Source: PCC-6802 sp031388585 (GTDB lineage Bacteria > Cyanobacteriota > Cyanobacteriia > Pseudanabaenales > Pseudanabaenaceae). From it: 5,466 nucleotides of DNA. The position numbers were made by a program, and so were the translations under genes. Each line of letters opens with the position of its first letter. The first letter of the stretch is position 1. Shown one piece after another: positions 1 through 4,169 of the stretch. The DNA lies in the NCBI GenBank assembly GCA_031388585.1, contig JANMRU010000257.1:1-5466 (forward strand), given 5' to 3'. The notes under the pieces were generated by a model that was not told the DNA's origin, searched no databases, and saw only the letters and a program-made list of their open reading frames with translations.

Positions 1-348
1 GAGATTGAAGTGCAGGTTCAGCAACTGGAGCAAGCATTTCAAGAAATCAAGCAAAGACTAACTCAGGTTAGCACCATGCAGAACGATCGCACTCAGTTAG
101 AGTCTCAGCGGCAAGAGGTCCGAGATCGGCTAAAAAAACTTTCAACCCCAGGAAGCGACGCTTCAAGCCAAAAACAAGAACTAAAACAGCGGCTAACCGA
201 GATCGGCAGTCAATTAGAGTTACTGGAAGTAGAGTTGGAAAGCCGCTTAATTTCTTGGAGTAGTTTTCGCGAACCTTTCTGGCAGATCGTGCGTTTTGGT
301 GGTTTAGGAGTTCTAATTGGGGTTGTAATTAAAAGTTGTACGGGTTAA
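1..348 (+). CDS. Coiled-coil protein with C-terminal membrane anchor (5' end missing)
   Basis: The reading frame is open at the left edge, so the true start lies outside the window; the GTG at 10 is only an internal codon (Val). The visible 115 residues are rich in Gln, Glu, Lys, Arg and Leu with heptad-like spacing, predicting a long coiled coil. A short Ser/Gly break (around codons 46-54) interrupts it. The last 30 residues change to an aromatic stretch (SWSSFREPFW), then a glycine-rich hydrophobic helix (VRFGGLGVLIGVVI) ending KSCTG. This suggests a tail-anchored or monotopic membrane protein with the coiled coil on the cytoplasmic side. The ending resembles conserved hypothetical cyanobacterial proteins I have seen, but I cannot name a family or function. 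The gene is convergent with the next one across 81 bp, and I see no strong terminator between them. Confidence 0.75.
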   Translation, partial: EIEVQVQQLEQAFQEIKQRLTQVSTMQNDRTQLESQRQEVRDRLKKLSTPGSDASSQKQELKQRLTEIGSQLELLEVELESRLISWSSFREPFWQIVRFGGLGVLIGVVIKSCTG

Positions 349-429
349 CGCTCTGACAACGACATAAGGCCAGCCAGAGATAGTGCAGTCAGACATATGC
401 CTAACAGAGCATGACATTCACGATTACCT

Positions 430-672
430 CTACGGCTGTTTGCGTAAAAGGGCACTAATTTTAGGGATGACTCCAGTAGCGATCGCACCTGCCATCATGA
501 TACCCAATATTGGCTGAATCAGCGGTTGCCATAACTGCTGCCATAAACTCCAGCCCAAATTGAAGTGCATAGAGTCAGCGATCGCAGCTACCACAAACCA
601 GATAAAGAAGAAAAATACTAAAAACATGTCGATCATGAGCGCTTTATTTAGCCAGCGCACAAACTTTTCCAT
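430..672 (-). CDS. Small two-helix membrane protein, hypothetical
   Basis: An 80-residue protein with a short basic N-terminus (MEKFVRWLNK). A very hydrophobic, Phe-rich helix follows (about residues 13-32, DMFLVFFFFIWFVVAAIA). Next is a Trp/Gln-rich interhelical segment (40-52), then a second helix (about 53-71, ILGIMMAGAIATGVIP) and a basic tail (LLRKQP). Both termini are positively charged, consistent with both facing the cytoplasm and the loop being periplasmic or lumenal. Two HIP1 octamers fall inside the frame. The composition and layout match small conserved cyanobacterial membrane proteins of unknown function; I do not assign one. ATG at 672 is the only sensible start. No Shine-Dalgarno site is seen upstream, but AT-rich promoter-like DNA is. 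Confidence 0.82.
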   Translation of the reverse strand: MEKFVRWLNKALMIDMFLVFFFFIWFVVAAIADSMHFNLGWSLWQQLWQPLIQPILGIMMAGAIATGVIPKISALLRKQP

Positions 673-673
673 A

Positions 674-711
674 GTTTTTATAGTTAGATTTTACGATGGG
701 GGTTTTTATAG
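674..711 (-). promoter_or_regulatory. AT-rich upstream region with a 10-bp direct repeat
   Basis: Immediately upstream of the small membrane protein gene, the decamer gtttttatag occurs at 674-683 and again at 702-711, a 28-bp period. On the coding strand these read CTATAAAAAC and offer TATAAA-type -10 boxes; a TAAAAT sits between them. The proximal copy is too close to the ATG for an ordinary leader, so the distal copy or the TAAAAT would be the better -10. No convincing -35 is visible. This is a promoter guess from base composition only. Confidence 0.3.
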
Positions 712-800
712 ATGGGTTTTAGAGATATAGGACTTAGGACATTTCCAGTAAAAAACCTACCAGCCTCTGTTTGCACCACTCATGTACGCACAAATCGGAC

Positions 801-885
801 TTACCCCCTTTAATTCCCCCTTGCAAAGGGGGAAGATCGGAAATATTGTTCCCTCCCTTTGGCAAGGAGGGTTAGGGTGGGGTAA
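801..885. repeat. 85-bp imperfect palindromic element with ttacccc/ggggtaa ends
   Basis: The element begins ttacccc (801-807) and ends with its exact complement ggggtaa (879-885). Most of each half can be paired with the other around an AT-rich centre near 835-850. Each half also folds on itself. On the left, ttccccctt (814-822) pairs perfectly with aagggggaa (826-834) around gca. On the right, ccctcc (851-856) pairs with ggaggg (866-871). C/G-runs of this kind (gcaaagggggaa and gaggttagggtggggt-like strings) are familiar dispersed intergenic repeats in cyanobacterial genomes. It has no coding capacity. It may be a non-autonomous mobile element or a RNA-level hairpin; only one copy is in the window. 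Confidence 0.65.
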
Positions 886-902
886 ATTTTAAATGAGAAA
901 TC

Positions 903-1022
903 ACCTTACGCACCCTGAAAGATAAAACCCGAATTTTAAGGGGTTTGGGGCAATGCCCCAATTGAGGGCTTCGCCCTCAAACTCCCTACCATTCATTTTT
1001 CCTGGATTTGACAGCGTAAGTC
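903..1022 (-). repeat. MITE-like 120-bp element, copy 1 (minus orientation)
   Basis: The reverse complement of this stretch aligns without gaps to 3920-4039, with about 104 of 120 positions identical by hand count. The ends are imperfect terminal inverted repeats (accttacgca at 903-912 and agcgtaagtc at 1013-1022). Two perfect hairpins lie inside: ttggggca (945-952) with tgccccaa (954-961), and ttgagggc (962-969) with gccctcaa (973-980). Small size, terminal inverted repeats, no open frame and a second copy nearby fit a miniature inverted-repeat transposable element. No target duplication is obvious. It begins 68 bp beyond the psbK stop and may end psbK transcripts. Its hairpins are better preserved than those of copy 2. 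Confidence 0.75.
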
Positions 1023-1090
1023 CTAAGATAAATAGAACAAAAACTAGGGGCAATTGGTTAGATCGCCCCCAGTCTTGAAATATAAGTTTT

Positions 1091-1228
1091 TTATCTAAAA
1101 CCGATCGCTGCTTGCCAAACAAAAGCCAACAGCAGAAAGAACACGGGAATTACAGGTAGTACGTCAACTAATGGATCGAACATTCTGTATGCTTCGGGCA
1201 AGACCGCCAACAGCATTGATACTTGCAT
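1091..1228 (-). CDS. psbK: Photosystem II reaction centre protein K (PsbK)
   Basis: A 45-residue precursor. PsbK is a single-pass thylakoid membrane subunit of the photosystem II core, near CP43, involved in PSII stability and cofactor binding. Residues 10-45 carry the family signature: LPEAYRMFDPLVDVLPVIP, a hydrophobic helix (VFFLLLAF), and the near-invariant ending VWQAAIGFR. Residues 1-8 or 9 (MQVSMLLAV) would be the cleaved leader. Mature cyanobacterial PsbK usually begins KLPEAY, but here the residue before LPEAY is Val, a small oddity. The first ATG (1228) is chosen over the internal Met5 because a near-perfect ribosome site, AAGGAGG (1240-1246), lies 11 nt upstream. The gene is divergent from the exported protein gene. 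Length and sequence leave little doubt. Confidence 0.97.
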   Translation of the reverse strand: MQVSMLLAVLPEAYRMFDPLVDVLPVIPVFFLLLAFVWQAAIGFR

Positions 1229-1239
1229 CTAAAGGCTAA

Positions 1240-1246
1240 CCTCCTT
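1240..1246 (-). promoter_or_regulatory. Strong ribosome binding site of psbK
   Basis: On the minus strand this reads AAGGAGG, a nearly full anti-16S match, 11 nt before the ATG at 1228. It is by far the strongest Shine-Dalgarno in the window and fixes the psbK start. Confidence 0.85.
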
Positions 1247-1262
1247 TAATTATTCACAATGC

Positions 1263-1271
1263 ATTTTATCA
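1263..1271 (-). promoter_or_regulatory. Extended -10 promoter element of psbK
   Basis: The minus strand reads TGATAAAAT: an extended TG-N motif followed by TAAAAT, five of six matches to the -10 consensus. Transcription would start near 1256, giving a leader of about 28 nt that contains the AAGGAGG site. No -35 hexamer is visible at the usual spacing, which is common for extended -10 promoters. Confidence 0.5.
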
Positions 1272-1273
1272 TG

Positions 1274-1286
1274 ATGGGATTCCCAT
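1274..1286. promoter_or_regulatory. 13-bp perfect palindrome in the psbK promoter spacer
   Basis: ATGGGA-T-TCCCAT is a perfect inverted repeat with a one-base centre. It lies just upstream of the candidate psbK -10, where a -10/-35 spacer would be, in the divergent region shared with the exported protein gene. A dimeric regulator could bind here, but no known motif is recognised and chance is possible. Confidence 0.35.
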
Positions 1287-1359
1287 ATTTGCTAGACTCA
1301 ATGATGGCAGTTCAGAACAATCCTGATGCAAATTAAATTTTTTATTATAAACACAGCCT

Positions 1360-1824
1360 ATGTCAGCATCTAAACTTCCAAATAATTTGCATTTGAACTT
1401 AGGGGAAATTACTAGAACCCTGATTTTATCTGTACTAATTTGCCTATTCACCTGGGCAATTAGTCCCCCTGCTTGGGCTGCAACCCAGATTAAGCTTACC
1501 GAACTTACCTATGAGATATGTCCCGAGGGTATGGGTAAAAATATGGTGCTGGGCGGTGGTGTAATGTCTGCTGACTGTTATTTAGTTAAAGGGAAAGCCT
1601 TTAATCCCTCAAATAAAACGGTATTTGATGCGGATGTATTTGGGCGTGTTTATGATGCTAACGGTAATGATGTTATGCCTGAACGTACCCGCTTTGGTTC
1701 GATCGCAGAAGTACCATCTGGAGAAAGCTCTTTTGAGATGATGCTGAGCGTACCCGCTGATATGCCACCTCCGCTAAGCTTGAAGCAATTTAAAGCCTCT
1801 GGTTTCACAGGTCGAGTGCGTTAG
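1360..1824 (+). CDS. Exported conserved hypothetical protein
   Basis: A 154-residue protein with a Sec signal peptide: polar and basic n-region, hydrophobic core LILSVLICLFTWAI (about 21-34), and a likely cleavage after PPAWA (residue 40). The mature 114 residues contain two cysteines (54 and 73) that could form a disulfide in the periplasm or lumen. A segment at about 80-105 (NPSNKTVFDADVFGRVYDANGNDV) has the hydrophobic/aromatic alternation and YDANG turn seen in FxLYD-like beta-sandwich domains. The C-terminus is LKQFKASGFTGRVR. I recall similar cyanobacterial proteins annotated only as hypothetical, so no function is assigned. Start: an in-frame TAA at 1348 leaves ATG 1360 as the first start. 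There is no clear Shine-Dalgarno, and the preceding DNA is AT-rich (tttattataa). It appears monocistronic. Confidence 0.88.
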   Translation: MSASKLPNNLHLNLGEITRTLILSVLICLFTWAISPPAWAATQIKLTELTYEICPEGMGKNMVLGGGVMSADCYLVKGKAFNPSNKTVFDADVFGRVYDANGNDVMPERTRFGSIAEVPSGESSFEMMLSVPADMPPPLSLKQFKASGFTGRVR

Positions 1825-1848
1825 AAATTAAACTTGCTCTAACATTGT

Positions 1849-1948
1849 TATAGCAATCCTAGATGAAATGTAAATGAGGGGTGGTGGCTTTGACTCCGTA
1901 AAGTGGTTTCGCTCCTGCCCCCTCAACAAATAAAAACTAATTGCTATA
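1849..1948. repeat. 100-bp MITE-like element with 9-bp perfect terminal inverted repeats
   Basis: The stretch starts tatagcaat (1849-1857) and ends with the exact complement attgctata (1940-1948). Inside, gagggg (1876-1881) can pair with cccctc (1919-1924), closing a large loop. There is no open frame of note. It fills most of the gap between the exported protein gene and the DUF3086 gene, 25 bp after the former's stop. Ends reading tatagcaat are common in dispersed cyanobacterial repeats as far as I remember. A mobile non-autonomous element is the likeliest reading, and only one copy is in the window. Confidence 0.55.
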
Positions 1949-1959
1949 TCAACTGGCAG

Positions 1960-1975
1960 CTACAAATATTTGTAG
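1960..1975. promoter_or_regulatory. 16-bp perfect palindrome upstream of the DUF3086-plsY unit
   Basis: ctacaaat-atttgtag is a perfect inverted repeat with no spacer, ending 30 bp before the ATG at 2006. Size, symmetry and position fit an operator for a dimeric repressor or activator of the DUF3086-plsY unit. It lies just outside the adjacent repeat element, so it is not part of its inverted ends. No named regulator motif is recognised. Confidence 0.4.
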
Positions 1976-2005
1976 ATTGCTAACTCCTGAGCGTCGAGAA
2001 TAGCT

Positions 2006-3199
2006 ATGTACTCTGAAAACTTACCCTCTGAAAATCTGCCCGCAGAAGAAAATATATTAACTCCATTACCTTCAGATGGTGGCTCCGATCGCCTTGATGA
2101 AATGATGGAAGAGCTTGAGCTTGAGCTTGATAGCAGTGTGAATCTTCGCAACTCTGACACCAATAATATTAATACTCCTATTGACGATCTAGATATTGAC
2201 GATCTAGATACAGAGTCGCTCTTGATGAAACGATCGCTTGAGCAACTCAAGTCGGAAATTGAACTACTTAAGACAGCAAAGCAAGAAATTTTAGAGTCTC
2301 AAGTTCAAGAGTTGCAGGCAGCAGTGGAGCGGGTTACTCAAGAGAGTCTGGGCGATCTTGAAAAACGCAAGCAAGAACTGCAATCCGCTATTTCGCTCTT
2401 GCAGCGCAAACAAGAACGTCTGCAAAACGAAATGAAAACTACCTATGCAGGGGTTTCTCAGGATATTGCCATCCGAGTGCAGGGTTTTAAAGACTACCTA
2501 GTCGGGAGCTTGCAAGACCTCGTCGCCAATGCCGAAAAACTGGAACTGCTTCCACCCAAGCCAGAAAAATCTCCTGAGCCAGCAGTAGTAGCAGCTAAGC
2601 AACCTGAGCCCCAGATGCTGGCAGAACAGGCTTTTGAATCGCAGAAGCAAAAAGTTGAGCAACTCTTAGAGCGCTATCGTACTTTGCCCGACTATTATGG
2701 CCCTCCTTGGAAACTACGGCGTACGTTTGAGCAAACCCATGCAGATCGAGTATCTAACTGGTTTTTAGCGCAAGCTGGTCGGGGAGCAATTCGCAGTATG
2801 GGTACGCGGCTACAAAATATCCTCGTAGCAGCAGCAGTTGTTTCGGTATTGCGAGTTCTCTATAGCGATAAGGTGCGTGTGTTGGTTTTAGCAACTTCTC
2901 CCGAACGTTTGGGTGAATGGCGGCGAGGCTTTCAAGATTGCTTGGGGATAGGACGCGACCACTTTGGCCCTGAAAAAGGCGTAGTTCTATTCGAAGACCC
3001 TGAGCCACTTTCTCTTAAAGGCGATCGCCTTATGAGTGATGGCCTGATGCCTCTAGTAATTATTGACGAAGCTGAAGAATATATCGCTGTAGACTTGCTC
3101 CGATTTCCGCTAATCTTGGCTTATGGTCGCGATCCTCTCGCTAAACCATCCTACTCATCCCGAGATAGAGATAGAGATAGGGATTTTCGCGATTTTTAG
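2006..3199 (+). CDS. DUF3086 family coiled-coil protein
   Basis: A 397-residue protein of unknown function; I recognise its C-terminal part as DUF3086, known to me only from cyanobacteria. The N-terminus (1-70) is acidic and repetitive: SENLP twice (3-12), an E/L run (36-41), and IDDLD twice (59-68). Residues 71-180 form a long coiled coil (SLEQLKSEIELLKTAKQE onward). A Pro/Glu linker (181-205) and a short helix (211-225) follow. The conserved domain spans about 225-375: YYGPPWKLRRTFEQTHADRV, NWFLAQAGRGAIRSMGTRLQ, VRVLVLATSPERLGEWRRGF, GVVLFEDPE and PLVIIDEAEEY. The tail is RD repeats. There is no signal peptide or clear membrane helix, so it is probably cytoplasmic. plsY follows after 30 bp, suggesting co-transcription and perhaps a link to membrane lipid synthesis (inference). 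ATG 2006 has only a weak ribosome site. Confidence 0.9.
   Translation: MYSENLPSENLPAEENILTPLPSDGGSDRLDEMMEELELELDSSVNLRNSDTNNINTPIDDLDIDDLDTESLLMKRSLEQLKSEIELLKTAKQEILESQVQELQAAVERVTQESLGDLEKRKQELQSAISLLQRKQERLQNEMKTTYAGVSQDIAIRVQGFKDYLVGSLQDLVANAEKLELLPPKPEKSPEPAVVAAKQPEPQMLAEQAFESQKQKVEQLLERYRTLPDYYGPPWKLRRTFEQTHADRVSNWFLAQAGRGAIRSMGTRLQNILVAAAVVSVLRVLYSDKVRVLVLATSPERLGEWRRGFQDCLGIGRDHFGPEKGVVLFEDPEPLSLKGDRLMSDGLMPLVIIDEAEEYIAVDLLRFPLILAYGRDPLAKPSYSSRDRDRDRDFRDF
2111..2128 (+). repeat. Hexamer tandem repeat gagctt x3
   Basis: Three perfect copies of gagctt, in frame, encode the ELELEL run at residues 36-41 of the DUF3086 protein. Perfect nucleotide identity, not just amino-acid bias, suggests replication slippage. 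Confidence 0.7.
2180..2209 (+). repeat. Perfect 15-bp tandem duplication encoding IDDLD x2
   Basis: attgacgatctagat occurs twice head to tail (2180-2194 and 2195-2209), exactly five codons each, giving IDDLD-IDDLD at residues 59-68. The copies are identical at the DNA level, so the duplication is probably recent. It preserves the frame and lengthens the acidic N-terminal tail. Confidence 0.85.
3162..3179 (+). repeat. Hexamer tandem repeat gagata x3 at the 3' end
   Basis: Three perfect gagata units, followed by a decayed one (gggatt), encode the alternating Arg-Asp tail (RDRDRDRD) of the DUF3086 protein just before its stop. The unit length is two codons, so copy number can change without shifting frame. 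Confidence 0.8.
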
Positions 3200-3216
3200 A
3201 CTCAAGAAAATATTCT

Positions 3217-3222
3217 AGAAGG
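3217..3222 (+). promoter_or_regulatory. Ribosome binding site of plsY
   Basis: agaagg lies 7 nt before ATG 3230, inside the 30-bp gap after the DUF3086 stop. With no room for a full promoter in that gap, it supports translation of plsY from a shared transcript. Confidence 0.6.
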
Positions 3223-3229
3223 TAATTTT

Positions 3230-3913
3230 ATGTTGGTGGAGTTGGGATTATTACCCGTGGCATACCTGCTAGGATCTATACCTACGGGCTACATAGCTGG
3301 ACGCATAGCAGGCATAGATATTCGCGACCATGGTTCTGGATCGACTGGGGCGACTAATGTTTGGCGCTGTATAAGCAAAGGTGCAGGAATTTCTGTATTT
3401 GCCATCGATCTGCTTAAAGGCACTCTAGCGGTTTGGTTGATGCGGCACTCTGGGGATATCAATACACTAATCCAGCCATCATTAAGTAATAACGCCCAGA
3501 CCGAATTGCCTAGCCCTTTGTTTGGGCTTGCACAGGAATGGTTTGTCGTCGCAGCCGCCATGCTTGTCCTAATTGGACATAGTCGTTCCTGCTGGATTGG
3601 GTTTAAAGGCGGTAAGTCGGTTGCTACGGGTTTGGGAGTTTTAGTGGGGATAAACTGGATTGTGGCTCTGGGAGCATTTAGTTTTTGGTTGGCAACGATG
3701 GCAATTTGGCGCACCGTTTCTATTAGTTCAATTATTGCCGCGATCGCCGTACCTATATTGATGGTTATTACCCGAGCCCCATTAGAGTACTTGCTATTGA
3801 CTTGTGTGGGAGGGTTATTTGTAATTTGGAGACATCGCTCTAATATCGAACGTATCTTGGCGGGGACTGAACCGTCAATCTCATCAAATCGTCCTTCAGT
3901 TGAACAAGAATAG
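3230..3913 (+). CDS. plsY: Acyl-phosphate:glycerol-3-phosphate acyltransferase PlsY
   Basis: A polytopic inner-membrane enzyme that transfers an acyl group from acyl-phosphate (made by PlsX) to glycerol-3-phosphate, giving lysophosphatidic acid, the first step of phospholipid synthesis. All three family motif regions are present in 227 residues. Motif 1 is GSIPTGYIAGR (15-25), followed by GSGSTGATNVWR (35-46). Motif 2 is GHSRSCWIGFKGGKSVAT (116-133), the phosphate-binding glycine-rich loop. Motif 3 is WRHRSNIERILAGTE (200-214). Hydrophobic helices lie at about 3-20, 52-71, 103-117, 135-159, 165-181 and 186-200. The loop at about 73-101 is longer than in compact PlsY proteins (about 200 residues), and it is polar. 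GSGST in place of GSGN-T is a variant I know from cyanobacteria. The start ATG 3230 has agaagg (3217-3222) 7 nt upstream. It appears to be the second gene of a unit with DUF3086. Confidence 0.96.
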   Translation: MLVELGLLPVAYLLGSIPTGYIAGRIAGIDIRDHGSGSTGATNVWRCISKGAGISVFAIDLLKGTLAVWLMRHSGDINTLIQPSLSNNAQTELPSPLFGLAQEWFVVAAAMLVLIGHSRSCWIGFKGGKSVATGLGVLVGINWIVALGAFSFWLATMAIWRTVSISSIIAAIAVPILMVITRAPLEYLLLTCVGGLFVIWRHRSNIERILAGTEPSISSNRPSVEQE

Positions 3914-3919
3914 ATATAA

Positions 3920-4039
3920 GACTTACGCAGTTAAATCCACGAAAAATGAATAGAAGGGAGTTTGAGGGCTTCGCCATCAATTGGGGCAACGCCTCAAACC
4001 CCTTAAAATTCGGGTTTTATCATTCACGGTGCGTAAGTC
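3920..4039 (+). repeat. MITE-like 120-bp element, copy 2 (plus orientation)
   Basis: The ends are perfect 10-bp terminal inverted repeats, gacttacgca (3920-3929) and tgcgtaagtc (4030-4039). The body matches the reverse complement of 903-1022 over its full length without gaps, at about 87% identity by hand. The conserved core includes gtttgagggc (3960-3969) and cccttaaaattcgggttt (3999-4016). The internal hairpins are decayed here (gagggc against gccatc, and ttggggca against cgcctcaa), while the termini are intact, opposite to copy 1. It starts 6 bp after the plsY stop and may act as, or have displaced, its terminator. It has no coding capacity, so a transposase would have to act in trans. Confidence 0.78.
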
Positions 4040-4169
4040 CTAAGATAACCCCAATATAGCTGTTTGGCGATCTGTTATGCTGTGTCGTGGTTTTGTGATT
4101 CGGTATTGGATACATTCCGCCGTTACGATCCCATGATTTAATTAGGATGCTCAGGCTTCAGGTGAGAGA
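4040..4169. other. Intergenic region upstream of the TpsB gene
   Basis: Between the repeat element and the TpsB start there are 130 bp. The best promoter hint is tgttatgct (4073-4081), an extended -10-like TG-N-TATGCT, without a recognisable -35; this would give a leader of roughly 80 nt. No riboswitch, tRNA or terminator fold is recognised. Confidence 0.3.

Larger units (their letters stand above)
673..1090. other. Gene-free intergenic stretch carrying repeat elements
   Basis: These 418 bp separate the 5' end of the small membrane protein gene from the 3' end of psbK. They hold an AT-rich promoter region (673-720), an 85-bp imperfect palindrome (801-885) and a 120-bp terminal-inverted-repeat element (903-1022). 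A short fragment, taggactta at 728-736, resembles the outer end of the 120-bp element and may be a remnant. Open frames here, including one on the minus strand across 901-1122, run straight through the repeat and have no protein-like character, so I call no gene. Confidence 0.7.

Noticed and set aside
349..429. Possible bidirectional terminator between convergent genes
   Set aside because: Only short, widely spaced inverted bits (tctgac/gtcaga) and no U-tract; not a convincing hairpin.
901..1122. Minus-strand open frame of 73 codons
   Set aside because: It runs through the 120-bp repeat element and the 3' end of psbK in a different frame, and its product has no protein-like pattern.
1269..1451. 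Minus-strand open frame of 60 codons
   Set aside because: It overlaps the psbK promoter and the signal-peptide end of the plus-strand exported protein gene; no ribosome site or family features.
1960..2250. Minus-strand Ser-rich open frame
   Set aside because: The serine run is the antisense of the acidic repeats in the DUF3086 gene, so it is a shadow.
3289..3714. Minus-strand 141-codon open frame
   Set aside because: It lies wholly antisense to plsY, whose three family motifs are unambiguous.
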